NCBI GenBank assembly: GCA_005888325.1
Contig: VAWU01000023.1
Coordinates: 88,753 to 152,752 of the forward strand
Direction of reading: 5' to 3'
Length of the DNA: 64,000 nucleotides
Source: Actinomycetota bacterium
GTDB lineage: Bacteria; Actinomycetota; Acidimicrobiia; Acidimicrobiales; AC-14
Position 1 is the first letter of the stretch, and each line of letters starts with the position of its first letter. Below are positions 26,456 through 34,992 of the stretch, one piece after another. The notes under the pieces were generated by a model, which did no database searches, was not told the origin of the DNA, and was given only the letters and a program-made list of their open reading frames with translations. Both the position numbers and the translations under genes were made by a program.

Positions 26456-26929
26456 ATGCCTCCGAAGAAGACGAGCACGAAGAAGGCCACCAAGACCAGG
26501 GTCACGAAGAAGAAGCAACCGGCACGCAAGCGCACCGGCATGACCCGCGCCCACAAGCAGGCCCTGGCCCGAGGTCGAGACGACAGTCGAGCGGTGAGCC
26601 GCTATCTGGAGGCGCTCGAAGCGGAGCGGCCGCGGCCCGGGCGTCAACGGACGACCCAGTCCATGCAGACGCAGCTCAAGCAGGCGGAGACCCGGTTGCG
26701 ACAAGCGCGGGGGCTCGACCGGCTGTTGCTCCTGCAGAAGCGGTCGGATCTGCGCGCGGCACTCGCACGGCGCAACGGCAAGGTCGACCTCGCCGCCGCG
26801 GAGCGCGAGTTCGTCAAGGCGGCCCGTGGCTACAGCGAGCGCAAGGGCATCGCGTACGCGACCTGGCGTGAGGCCGGTGTCCCCCCGTCCGTGCTCTCCA
26901 AGGCCGGGATCGCGCGCGCGTCCGCGTAG
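26456..26929 (+). CDS. Small basic protein, conserved in actinobacteria, function unknown
   Basis: The protein has 157 residues. The first 30 are almost all Lys, Arg, Thr and Pro (MPPKKTSTKKATKTRVTKKK), like a histone-type tail. The rest is helical, with a probable coiled coil at residues 60-105 and a final segment GYSERKGIAYATWREAGVPPSVLSKAGI. That segment resembles a small DNA-binding or protein-binding helix bundle. I recall similar unnamed proteins in actinobacteria but cannot assign a family. A nucleoid-associated or chromatin role is an inference from charge. It starts seven bases after the diguanylate cyclase stop, with no strong ribosome site. Confidence 0.68.
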   Translation: MPPKKTSTKKATKTRVTKKKQPARKRTGMTRAHKQALARGRDDSRAVSRYLEALEAERPRPGRQRTTQSMQTQLKQAETRLRQARGLDRLLLLQKRSDLRAALARRNGKVDLAAAEREFVKAARGYSERKGIAYATWREAGVPPSVLSKAGIARASA

Positions 26930-26944
26930 TCGCCCCGGTCGCTT

Positions 26945-26987
26945 CTTGTCGCGCTGAACCACCGTGACGGTGGTCGAGCGCGACGAG
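26945..26987. repeat. Long imperfect palindrome, copy 1 of a dispersed element
   Basis: The arms at 26945-26964 and 26968-26987 form a 20-pair stem with two mismatches and a three-base loop. The arm motif TTGTCGCGCT...AACCACC is shared with the hairpin at 38226-38276. It follows the basic-protein gene and may terminate its transcript. Between it and 27082 I see only a possible -10 (TACAGA, 27050-27055). Confidence 0.65.
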
Positions 26988-27081
26988 TTGGCCGGGGATC
27001 GGCCTCTAAGAGGACCGTGAGAGGCGGAGCACGACTCCGGGCCGTCTGCTACAGATTCCCCCACCACGAGCGGGAGGTGGG

Positions 27082-29229
27082 TTGGGTGTCAGCGGGACCG
27101 GCACGGGGCGGATGATGCAAGCCCCGCCGGCGCGTCACCGTCGTGTCGAGATCGACGCGGTGGCGCGGGCCCGGCGGCTGGCACCGACGGTTGGGCCCGC
27201 CGCCGGTGTCCTCGTCGTGCAGCTGGTGCTGTTCCCCATGCCGGCGGGCGTCTTCCTGCGGGGGGTGATCATCGGAGGCCTGACCGCTCTGGTCGCGCTC
27301 GGCATGGCGCTGATCTACCGGTCGAACCGCATCCTGAACTTCGCGCAGGCCGACCTCGGCGGGCCGCCGGCCGTGATCGTCTACATGTTGATCACCGCAT
27401 CGGGCGTCAACTACTTCCTCGCCCTTGCCGCCGGGCTGGCCGCCTCGGTCGTGCTCGGCGCGCTCGTCGAGCTCGCGGTCATCCGTCGCTTCTTCCGGGC
27501 GCCGCGCTTGATCCTCACCGTCGTCACGATCGGGTTGACCCAGCTGCTCGCGCTCACCGCGATCCTGCTGCCGCGGGCGTGGGGCGGCGAACGCCTGCTC
27601 GCGCCGCGCATCGCGCCGCCGTTCGACCTGCGCTTCGAGGTCTCGCCCATCATCTTCAACGGCAACGACCTCCTGGCCGTGGTCGTGGTGCCGCTGGCGA
27701 TGGTCGCGCTGGCGCTGTTCCTCCGCTACTCCGCGGTCGGGATCGCCATTCGCGCCGGCGCCGACAACGTCGACCGCGCCAGCCTGCTCGGGGTGCCCGT
27801 GAAGCGCCTGCAGACGGTCGTCTGGTCGCTCGCCGGACTGCTGGCCTTCATCGCCCTGTTCCTGCGCGCCGGCATCCTCGGGCTCCCGGTGACCAGCGCC
27901 CTCAGCCTGGGCATCCTGCTGCGCTCGCTGGCCGCGCTCATGCTCGGGCGCCTGACCAACCTGGGCGCGATCGGCAGCAGCGCCGTCGCGCTCGGTGTGC
28001 TCGAGACCGGCGTGGCGTGGAACGCGTCGAGCCCACTCCTCATCGACCCCATCCTCGCAGTGGTGATCGTCGTCGCCCTGCTCGCGCGACGGCGGAGCTC
28101 GTCACGCGCGGAGGACTCCGAGACGTCGACCTGGCAGGCGGCAGAGGAGGTCCGGCCGATCCCGCGCGAGCTGTCGGGTGTGCGGGAGGTGCGCGTGGTC
28201 CGCCTGCTCGTCGGGCTGACGATCCTCAGCGCGGCGGTCGGGTTGCCCCACCTCTTGCCGCCGGACAAGTCGCTGAAGGCGTCCGCGGTCCTCATCTACG
28301 GGATCCTGGGTCTGTCTCTCGTCGTGCTCACGGGCTGGGCGGGCCAGGTGTCGATCGGCCAGGTCGCGTTCTTCGCCATCGGCGCCGTCGTCGGGGCGAA
28401 GCTGGTCGGCGACTGGCACCTCGATCTGACGATCGCGCTCGTCGCGGCCGCCGCCGCGGGCGCCGCCGCCGCGGTGGTGGTCGGGCTGCCCGCGCTGCGC
28501 GTGCGCGGCCTCTACCTCGCCGTGACCACTTTCGCCTTCTCCCTGGCCACCACGTCGTACCTCCTCAATCGCCGCTTCTTCGCTTGGATCCCGACGAACC
28601 GCGTCGAGCGACGGCCCCTGCTCGGACGCATCCACATCGACTCGCCCACGGGCATCTACTACGTGGCCCTGGTCGGGCTCCTGCTCGCGATCGCCGCCTT
28701 ACGCGGCGTACGGCACAGCCGCACGGGTCGGGTGCTCATCGCCCTGCGCGAGAACGAGCGCACCACGATGGCCGTGGGCGTCAACGCCGTGCGCGCCAAG
28801 CTCACCGCCTTCGCCATCTCGGGCGCGATCGCGAGCTACGCGGGCTGCATCTTCGTGCTCCACCAGCAGGCGTTCGGCGAGGGGCCGTACTTCGCAGGTG
28901 AGAACTTCTCGGTGTTCACCATGGTGGTGATCGGCGGGATCGCCTCGGTGCCCGGCGCGCTGCTGGGCGCCGCGTTCCTCCGGTCGTCGCAGTGGTTCCT
29001 CCCCACGACCTGGCAGCTGCTGGTGTCGGGTGGCGGCGTCGTGCTCGTGCTGCTGGTGCTCCCGAGCGGGCTCGGCGGGCTGTTGTACGAGTTGCGCGAC
29101 CTCTGGCTGCGGTCGGTCGCCCGACGACGCCACATCATCGTCCCCAGCCTGCTGGCCGACACCGCGCCGCCGCCCGAGCCCGTGGAGCCGCGGCCACGGG
29201 CGCCTGTGCCCGCCGGGACCGCGCCGTGA
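27082..29229 (+). CDS. Branched-chain amino acid-type ABC permease, LivH-LivM fusion
   Basis: The protein has about 715 residues and holds both permeases of a Liv-type importer in one chain. Residues 45-335 match LivH: GLTALVALGMALIYRSNRILNFAQADLG, with ANVDRASLLGVPV-like and LTNLGAIGSSAVALGVLE segments. After a polar linker rich in Arg, Ser and Glu (about 335-370), residues 375-690 match LivM: GWAGQVSIGQVAFFAIGA, LRVRGLYLAVTTFAF, RENERTTMAVGVNAVRAK and VVIGGIASVPGALLGA. About 18 spans are likely. Usually these are two proteins. The TTG at 27082 follows GGGAGG closely; ATG 27112 or 27115 are alternatives. The stop overlaps the next gene as GTGA. Confidence 0.88.
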   Translation: MGVSGTGTGRMMQAPPARHRRVEIDAVARARRLAPTVGPAAGVLVVQLVLFPMPAGVFLRGVIIGGLTALVALGMALIYRSNRILNFAQADLGGPPAVIVYMLITASGVNYFLALAAGLAASVVLGALVELAVIRRFFRAPRLILTVVTIGLTQLLALTAILLPRAWGGERLLAPRIAPPFDLRFEVSPIIFNGNDLLAVVVVPLAMVALALFLRYSAVGIAIRAGADNVDRASLLGVPVKRLQTVVWSLAGLLAFIALFLRAGILGLPVTSALSLGILLRSLAALMLGRLTNLGAIGSSAVALGVLETGVAWNASSPLLIDPILAVVIVVALLARRRSSSRAEDSETSTWQAAEEVRPIPRELSGVREVRVVRLLVGLTILSAAVGLPHLLPPDKSLKASAVLIYGILGLSLVVLTGWAGQVSIGQVAFFAIGAVVGAKLVGDWHLDLTIALVAAAAAGAAAAVVVGLPALRVRGLYLAVTTFAFSLATTSYLLNRRFFAWIPTNRVERRPLLGRIHIDSPTGIYYVALVGLLLAIAALRGVRHSRTGRVLIALRENERTTMAVGVNAVRAKLTAFAISGAIASYAGCIFVLHQQAFGEGPYFAGENFSVFTMVVIGGIASVPGALLGAAFLRSSQWFLPTTWQLLVSGGGVVLVLLVLPSGLGGLLYELRDLWLRSVARRRHIIVPSLLADTAPPPEPVEPRPRAPVPAGTAP

Positions 29230-32200
29230 CGGCGCCCTTCCTGACTGCGGTGCGCCACCCGGGTGGGTGGTTGCGGACGCTCACCGGCAACGGCCCCGTC
29301 TACGCCATCGTCGTGCTGTTCGGGCTCAACGCGGTGGACGAGCTCGACCGCACGGCTTTCGGCATCCTGCTGCCCGAGATCCGCGACGCGTTCCACCTCG
29401 GTCTGCAGGGCGCCCTCACGCTCATCGCGGTGGTGAGCCTGGGCGCACTCGCGCTCCAGGTGCCGATCGCCTGGTACGCGGATCGCAGCAACCGGGTGCG
29501 CATCGCGATCGTCGGCGCGACCGCGTGGGGGCTGTTCTCCCTCTTGACGGGCATGGCGACGACGGTGGTGATGCTCGCGCTCGTGCGTTCCGGCTCGGGC
29601 ATCGGCAAGGCCGTCGTCGACCCCACCCACAACTCGCTCATCGCCGACTACTACGCGGTCGATGTCAGGACGCGCGTCTACTCGTTGCACCGCGCCGCCA
29701 ACGCGGTGGGCAGCTTCATCGGGCCGTTGACGGCGGGCGTCCTCGCGCACTTCTTCGGGTGGCGGACGCCGTTCTTCGTGTTCGCGGTGCCGACGTTCGT
29801 CTTCGTCGTCCTCGCGTTCCGCCTGCGCGAGCCGGTGCGTGGGGCCCAGGAGCGCCGGGCCATGGGGGCCTCGGCCGAGGCCATCATGACCGAGGAGGAG
29901 CCGCCTTCGTTCGCGGAGGCCTGGCGCATCGTCTGGAAGATCGAGAGCCTCCGGCGCATCTGGTACTCGCTGCCGTTTCTCGCCGCGTCGCTCATCGGTT
30001 TCGTCTCCCTCGCGTCGGTCCTCTACGACGAGGTGTTCAAGCTCGACGAGGTGCACCGGGGCTTCATCGCCGCCGGCGTCGAGCCCGTGCAGCTCGTCGG
30101 CCTCGTCATCGGGGCCAGGGTGGGCACCCGTCTGATGGCCCGCGATCCCGGACTGGTGCTGCGTTTCCTCGCGGTGGTGGGTGCGGTGACCTCCGCCTTC
30201 GCGGTGCTCTTCGCCCTCGCGCCCAACATCGTCGTCGCGGTGATCGCCAACGCCGTCATCACCGCCAGCCTGGCGGTGCTCGGCCCGGGGATCCTGGCTG
30301 CCCTCTCGCTCGCCATCCCCCCGCGCGCCCGGTCGGTCGGGTTCTCCGTGGCGTCGTTGTGGGTGATCCCCGGCCTGGCCATCCTGCCGATCATCGGCGC
30401 CATCGGCGACAAGTGGGGCGTGCGCCAGGGCATGCTGCTGATGACGCCGGTCTTCCTCATCGGTGCGCTCATCATCTCGAGCGCGGGCAACGTGATCGGG
30501 CGGGACATCAAGCAGGTCTGGGCGACCGCCGCGGCACGCTCGGAGGTGGCCTATGAACGGCGGCGCGGGCGGGCGAAGCTCCTGCTCGTGCGCGGCCTCG
30601 ACGTCGCCTACGACGGGGTGCAGGTGCTCTTCGGTGTGGACTTCGAGGTGGACGAGGGCGAGATCGTCGCGCTCCTCGGCACGAACGGGGCGGGCAAGTC
30701 GACGTTGCTGAAGGCCATCTCCGGAGTGGTCGAGGCCGATCACGGCGCGGTCATCTTCGACGGGCGCGAGATGACCCACGCGCCGGCCAATGAGATCGCC
30801 GGGCGCGGTGTGGTGCAGGTGCCCGGAGGCGGCGGTGTCTTCCCCTCGCTGAGCGTCGCCGAGAACCTGCGCGTCGCCGGTTGGTTGCACCGACATGATC
30901 GTGACGCGGTAGGCGAGGGCGTCGAACGGGTGCTGGCCTTGTTCCCGGTGCTGGGTCAGCGCCTCACCGATTCCGCAGCCGATCTCTCGGGCGGCCAGCA
31001 GCAGATGCTCGCGCTCGGCATGGCGTTCCTGTCCCGCCCCCGCCTGCTGATGATCGACGAGCTGTCGCTCGGGCTGGCCCCGGTGGTCGTCGAGCAGCTG
31101 CTGCCGATCGTCCGCGCCATGCGCGACCAGGGCACCACGGTCATCCTCGTCGAGCAGTCGGTGAACCTGGCGCTCACGCTCGCGGAGACCGCCTACTTCA
31201 TGGAGAAGGGTGAGATCCGCTTCCACGGGCCGACCGAGGAGCTGCTCGACCGGCCCGACGTCCTCCGCTCGGTCTTCCTGGAAGGCGCGAGCACAGCCGC
31301 CCCGGGAGGGCGGCCAATGAGCACAGCCGCCCCGGGAGGGCGGCCAATGAGCACAGCCGCCCCGGGAGGGCGGCCAATGAGCACAGCGGCGGCCCCGGTT
31401 CGCGCGGTTCGGACGACGACGGAGGGCGCCAAGCTCGACACGACGGCCGCGCTGGTGGCGGTCGATGTCACCCGCAGCTTCGGCGGCATCCGCGCCGTCA
31501 ACGGCGTGTCGCTCGCGATCGCGCCGGGCGAGGTGGTCGGCGTGATCGGGCCCAACGGCGCGGGGAAGACGACTCTCTTCGACGTGCTCTGCGGCTTCAC
31601 CTCGTGCGACTCCGGCGCGGTGGAACTCGGTGGCGTCGACGTGAGCTCGCTCACCCCCGACGCCCGTGCCCGCCGCGGCCTCGGGCGCTCGTTCCAGGAC
31701 GCGCGGCTCTTCCCCGCCCTCACCGTGGAAGAGGCGATCGCCGTCTCGCTCGAGCGCTGGATCGAGGTGCGCAACCCCGTGTCCGCCGCCCTCCACCTGC
31801 CGGGTGTGTTCGATGCGGAGGAGAAGGTGCGCGCGAGGGTCGACGAGCTCATCGACCTGCTGGGGCTGGAGGCGTTCCGCACCAAGTTCGTCCACGAGCT
31901 GTCGACGGGGACGCGTCGCATCGTGGACCTGGCCCGCATCCTCGCGCAGCGCCCGGTCGTGGTCCTGCTCGACGAGCCGTCGAGCGGCATCGCGCAGCGC
32001 GAGACCGAGGCGCTCGGGCCGTTGCTGCTGCGCGTGCGCGAGAGCCTGGGCGCGAGCCTGCTCGTGATCGAGCACGACATGGCCCTTGTGTCGTTCGTCT
32101 CCGAGCGGATCGTGGCGATGGACCAGGGTGGGGTCATCGCCGCGGGCGCACCGGACGACGTGCTGCACGACCCCGGTGTCATCGCCTCGTACCTCGGCCG

Positions 32201-32240
32201 GGCCGAGCAGGTCATCGCCCGATCGGGACTGCGCACGTGA
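29226..32240 (+). CDS. MFS transporter - LivF ATPase - LivG ATPase triple fusion
   Basis: One open frame of about 1004 residues joins three proteins. Residues 1-430 form a 12-span major facilitator protein: IAWYADRSNRVRI is the conserved loop 2-3 motif, and the start NAVDELDRTAFGILLPEI is spinster-like. Residues 450-690 are a LivF ATPase: Walker A LLGTNGAGKST near 484, LSGGQQQMLALGMA and LLMIDELSLGL. A linker at 688-720 holds three copies of STAAPGGRPM. Residues 735-1000 are a LivG ATPase: VIGPNGAGKTT near 774, LSTGTRRIVDLARIL and VLLDEPSSGIA. The two ATPases should power the LivH-LivM permease encoded just upstream, whose stop overlaps this start (GTGA). The role of the MFS part is unknown. 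LivG may also be made alone from starts inside the repeat. Confidence 0.88.
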   Translation: MTAPFLTAVRHPGGWLRTLTGNGPVYAIVVLFGLNAVDELDRTAFGILLPEIRDAFHLGLQGALTLIAVVSLGALALQVPIAWYADRSNRVRIAIVGATAWGLFSLLTGMATTVVMLALVRSGSGIGKAVVDPTHNSLIADYYAVDVRTRVYSLHRAANAVGSFIGPLTAGVLAHFFGWRTPFFVFAVPTFVFVVLAFRLREPVRGAQERRAMGASAEAIMTEEEPPSFAEAWRIVWKIESLRRIWYSLPFLAASLIGFVSLASVLYDEVFKLDEVHRGFIAAGVEPVQLVGLVIGARVGTRLMARDPGLVLRFLAVVGAVTSAFAVLFALAPNIVVAVIANAVITASLAVLGPGILAALSLAIPPRARSVGFSVASLWVIPGLAILPIIGAIGDKWGVRQGMLLMTPVFLIGALIISSAGNVIGRDIKQVWATAAARSEVAYERRRGRAKLLLVRGLDVAYDGVQVLFGVDFEVDEGEIVALLGTNGAGKSTLLKAISGVVEADHGAVIFDGREMTHAPANEIAGRGVVQVPGGGGVFPSLSVAENLRVAGWLHRHDRDAVGEGVERVLALFPVLGQRLTDSAADLSGGQQQMLALGMAFLSRPRLLMIDELSLGLAPVVVEQLLPIVRAMRDQGTTVILVEQSVNLALTLAETAYFMEKGEIRFHGPTEELLDRPDVLRSVFLEGASTAAPGGRPMSTAAPGGRPMSTAAPGGRPMSTAAAPVRAVRTTTEGAKLDTTAALVAVDVTRSFGGIRAVNGVSLAIAPGEVVGVIGPNGAGKTTLFDVLCGFTSCDSGAVELGGVDVSSLTPDARARRGLGRSFQDARLFPALTVEEAIAVSLERWIEVRNPVSAALHLPGVFDAEEKVRARVDELIDLLGLEAFRTKFVHELSTGTRRIVDLARILAQRPVVVLLDEPSSGIAQRETEALGPLLLRVRESLGASLLVIEHDMALVSFVSERIVAMDQGGVIAAGAPDDVLHDPGVIASYLGRAEQVIARSGLRT
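31291..31380 (+). repeat. Three perfect 30-bp tandem repeats, each with a ribosome site and ATG
   Basis: A 30-bp unit occurs three times without change and is followed by seven bases of a fourth. Each unit carries GGGAGGG, six bases, then an in-frame ATG (31317, 31347, 31377). As protein it encodes STAAPGGRPM three times between the LivF and LivG domains. It can act both as a flexible linker and as three internal translation starts for a free LivG of about 287-307 residues. Confidence 0.85.
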
Positions 32241-32266
32241 CGTGATCAACAGAGAAAGGAACTGCG

Positions 32267-33940
32267 ATGGAGCCCAGCACTGATCGGCCCGACGGAGGAA
32301 GGAGCCGCCAGCTCCGGCGCTACGGGCCCCTCGTCGCCATCGTCGTGATCGCGGCCGTGGTGGGGGCGGTCGTGCTGCTCACGAGTGGCGGCGACAACAA
32401 GAAGCAGACGGTCGCAGGCGGCGAAGGGAACGCACCGACCGGTGCCATCAGCTTCTCGCAGGCCAAGAAGAAGGGGCTCGACGTCGAGTTCTCGAAGTGG
32501 TGCGACAAATCGACCGGTCGCATCGCGATGCCGTACTTCTTCCGGCCCGAGTGCTACGCCAACGTGAAGGACAACGGCGGTGCCACCGCGCAGGGAGTCA
32601 CCAAGGACACGATCAAGGTGGTCGTGTACCTCGGCGAGGAACACGACCCGATCATCGACTTCATCACCGCCGCCATCAAGAACAACGACACGACCGAGCA
32701 GGTCAAGGAGACCTACCTCGGCTACGACGCGATCTTCGGCAGCCTCTATCAGACCTACGGGCGCAAGGTCCAGATCGAGTTCGTCCAGGGCACGGGCACC
32801 ATCGTCGACGAGGTGGCGGCGCGGGCCGACGCCCAGCGAGCGATCGCGAAGAGGCCGTTCATCGTGTGGGGCGGGCCCGCCGGCACCTCGGCGTGGGCCG
32901 ACGAGCTGGCCGCCAACAAGGTCATCTGCCTGAGCTGCACGGGGGGCGCGTTCAACGACTGGTGGGAGCAGCGCGATCCATACGCGATCAGCGTGATCCC
33001 GAGCGGCGAGCAGGTCGCGCTCATCCTCTCCGAGTTCGTCGAGAAGCAGCTGGCGGGGCGCAAGGCGGTGTTTGCCGGTGACCGTGCGTTCCAGGCGCGC
33101 GACCGAAAGTTCGGCGCGGTCTACGCCGAGTCCGGTGCGGAGTCCGCCAGGCTGGCCGGTCTGTTCAAGGACACGCTGGCCGCCAAGGGCGTGCAGCTGG
33201 CCGAGCAGATCCCGTACACGATCGACCCGGCCCGGCTGCAGGAGCAGGGGGCGGCGATGATCGGCCGGCTCAAGGCGGCCGGCGTGACGACGGTGTTCTT
33301 CACGGGCGATCCCATCGCCCCCCGCACGTTCACCGAGGAGGCGACCCGCCAGGAGTACTTCCCCGAATGGGTGATCAACGGCTCGATCCTCACCGACGTC
33401 GCCGCCTTCGGGCGCACCTACGACCAGCGCCAGTGGGCGCACGCCTTCGGCATCACCGCGGGCGCGGCGCGGGTCCGCGACGAGAACGGCGGCCAGATCT
33501 GGAAGCTGCACGAGTGGTACCACGGCAAGCCGCCGGCCGCGAAGGACACGTACTTAGTGTTGTGGTTCCAGCCCGCGGTGTTCTATGCCGCGCTCCAGAC
33601 GTTCCGTGACGGCCTCTTCGCGGGGCGTCCCACGCAGCACGCGATCACCCAGGTGTCCGTGTCGTGGGGTCGCCACGGCATCTGGCCGAAGGTCGATTAC
33701 AACGGCGTCGACGACTTCACGTTGCTGTGGTGGGACCCGCAGGCCGAGGGCCCCGACGAGATCCGCAAGCCGGGCAAAGGCTTGTACCAGTACGTCGACG
33801 GCGGGAAGCGCTACCTGCTCGGCCAGTTCCCGAGGGCGGCGCCCAAGATGTTCGACCGGGCGGGCGCGGTCGCGCTCTACCCCGACATCCCCGCAGCCGA
33901 GCGTCCCCCGGACTACCCGCCGCCGAGCCCGAGGAGGTGA
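32267..33940 (+). CDS. Membrane-anchored periplasmic-type substrate-binding protein of a Liv-like ABC system
   Basis: The protein has 557 residues. A single N-terminal membrane span (YGPLVAIVVIAAVVGAVVLL) is followed by a two-lobed type I binding protein. Visible pieces include TIKVVVYLGEEHDPIIDF, IVWGGPAGTSAWADELAANKVICLS, KAVFAGDRAFQARDRKFGAVYAE and LKAAGVTTVFFTGDPIAPRTF. There is no lipobox Cys, so it is probably held by the uncleaved span. It is longer than typical LivK (about 400) because of the N-terminal 100 residues and a C-terminal extension. GAGAAAGGA stands six bases before the ATG. The ligand is unknown; family members bind amino acids, amides, urea or acyl compounds. Confidence 0.86.
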   Translation: MEPSTDRPDGGRSRQLRRYGPLVAIVVIAAVVGAVVLLTSGGDNKKQTVAGGEGNAPTGAISFSQAKKKGLDVEFSKWCDKSTGRIAMPYFFRPECYANVKDNGGATAQGVTKDTIKVVVYLGEEHDPIIDFITAAIKNNDTTEQVKETYLGYDAIFGSLYQTYGRKVQIEFVQGTGTIVDEVAARADAQRAIAKRPFIVWGGPAGTSAWADELAANKVICLSCTGGAFNDWWEQRDPYAISVIPSGEQVALILSEFVEKQLAGRKAVFAGDRAFQARDRKFGAVYAESGAESARLAGLFKDTLAAKGVQLAEQIPYTIDPARLQEQGAAMIGRLKAAGVTTVFFTGDPIAPRTFTEEATRQEYFPEWVINGSILTDVAAFGRTYDQRQWAHAFGITAGAARVRDENGGQIWKLHEWYHGKPPAAKDTYLVLWFQPAVFYAALQTFRDGLFAGRPTQHAITQVSVSWGRHGIWPKVDYNGVDDFTLLWWDPQAEGPDEIRKPGKGLYQYVDGGKRYLLGQFPRAAPKMFDRAGAVALYPDIPAAERPPDYPPPSPRR

Positions 33941-33947
33941 CGCGACC

Positions 33948-34922
33948 TCACGTTCGCGGAACGAGCTCGCCCAGCTTGGCGCGCAGGTCGCGCTCGAACC
34001 CGATGATCTCTGGTGAGCATGCAGCTGCCTTCAACTCGTGCAACCGCGGGTAGCCCGCGTCGCGCTCGGCCTCCCATTCGTCGGCGAAGCGCCCGTCGGC
34101 GATGCCGTCCACGATCGTGCGCATCGTGGCCGCCACGTCGAAGCCGTCGAAGCGGCCCGCGCGCGACAGCTGGCCGTACTGGCTGGTGGGCGAGTGGTGC
34201 TCCATCTGGACCGCGGCGCCCTCGAGCCGGACGAGCCGGTAGGTGCGCTCGAACTCGCCCGAGAGGATCAGCTCGGTGACGATCGCCTCGAGCGGCACAC
34301 CGTGCTCGAGCATCACCTGCACGTAGGCGCGGTTGACGTGGCTCAGCGCGGGCGCGAGCGCCTGCTCGGTGGCGAGGTCGAGGATCGCCTCGTGGCGCGG
34401 GCTGAGCTCGATGGCGCCCTGGCGCAGGCCGCCGATGGCGTGGGCGACGGCGAGCGCGCCGCGCTGCGCGTTTCCCGTGGCATCGCGGTGCACGCCGATC
34501 GCGGTGATGAAGCCGATGCCCTCCTCGTAGCAGCGGCGCACTTCGGGCCCGAGCATGCGGGGCGCGACCATGACCGCGTCGCCCGGCGGGTCGATGCGGT
34601 CGAAGGCGAGCGTGTAGCCGCTGGCGACGACCACGAGCGAGTCCGGCTTCGGCTTCACGTCGAGCATCGGGATCACGTCGTCGGGCACGAGCAGGCAGAT
34701 CACGTCGGCCGCGTTCGCTTCCGCGACTTCGCTCGTCTCGAAGCCGTCGGCCCGGGCCGCGTCGCGCGTGGCGTCGGCGCGCACGCAGACCTGCACGTCG
34801 AGCCCCGAGTCGCGCAGGTTCAGGGCCCACGACCGACCCTGGTTGCCGTAGCCCACGACCGCCGTGCGCGCGCCTTCGAGCGCGCCCGGATCCGCGTCCC
34901 GCTCGTACCAGATGGTGGTCAC
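33948..34922 (-). CDS. Ketol-acid reductoisomerase-like protein
   Basis: The protein has 324 residues. The Rossmann fingerprint AVVGYGNQGRSWALNLRDSG is that of class I ketol-acid reductoisomerase (IlvC). The C-terminal knotted domain is recognisable: EAILDLATEQAL matches the metal-binding DLFGEQ segment, keeping Asp and Glu, and SPTSQYG matches the SxTAEYG segment. The usual APKGPG motif, which carries a catalytic Lys, reads APRMLG. IlvC makes dihydroxy acids in valine and isoleucine synthesis. This divergent copy may act on another substrate. The GTG at 34922 follows AGGAGAGAGG. It ends seven bases from the convergent binding-protein gene. Confidence 0.8.
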   Translation of the reverse strand: MTTIWYERDADPGALEGARTAVVGYGNQGRSWALNLRDSGLDVQVCVRADATRDAARADGFETSEVAEANAADVICLLVPDDVIPMLDVKPKPDSLVVVASGYTLAFDRIDPPGDAVMVAPRMLGPEVRRCYEEGIGFITAIGVHRDATGNAQRGALAVAHAIGGLRQGAIELSPRHEAILDLATEQALAPALSHVNRAYVQVMLEHGVPLEAIVTELILSGEFERTYRLVRLEGAAVQMEHHSPTSQYGQLSRAGRFDGFDVAATMRTIVDGIADGRFADEWEAERDAGYPRLHELKAAACSPEIIGFERDLRAKLGELVPRT

Positions 34923-34979
34923 TGCCGCGCCTCTCTCCTCGTCGTGCCCGTCGACCGAGACGCTATCGGGACGCCGGGT

Positions 34980-34985
34980 TAGGGT
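34980..34985 (+). promoter_or_regulatory. Candidate -10 element of a leaderless transcript
   Basis: TAGGGT lies seven bases before the GTG at 34993, in the 70-bp divergent gap. No ribosome site precedes that GTG. An in-frame GTG at 34984 is the alternative start. Confidence 0.45.
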
Positions 34986-34992
34986 GCCTGCG

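Noticed and set aside
31291-31380. Tandem repeats considered as a CRISPR fragment
   Set aside because: The units are contiguous without spacers and lie in frame inside a coding region.
28836-32249. A 1137-codon open frame on the minus strand opposite the MFS-LivF-LivG gene
   Set aside because: It is rich in Arg, His, Asp and Glu with no domain, and mirrors codon bias of the plus-strand gene. It is a high-GC shadow.
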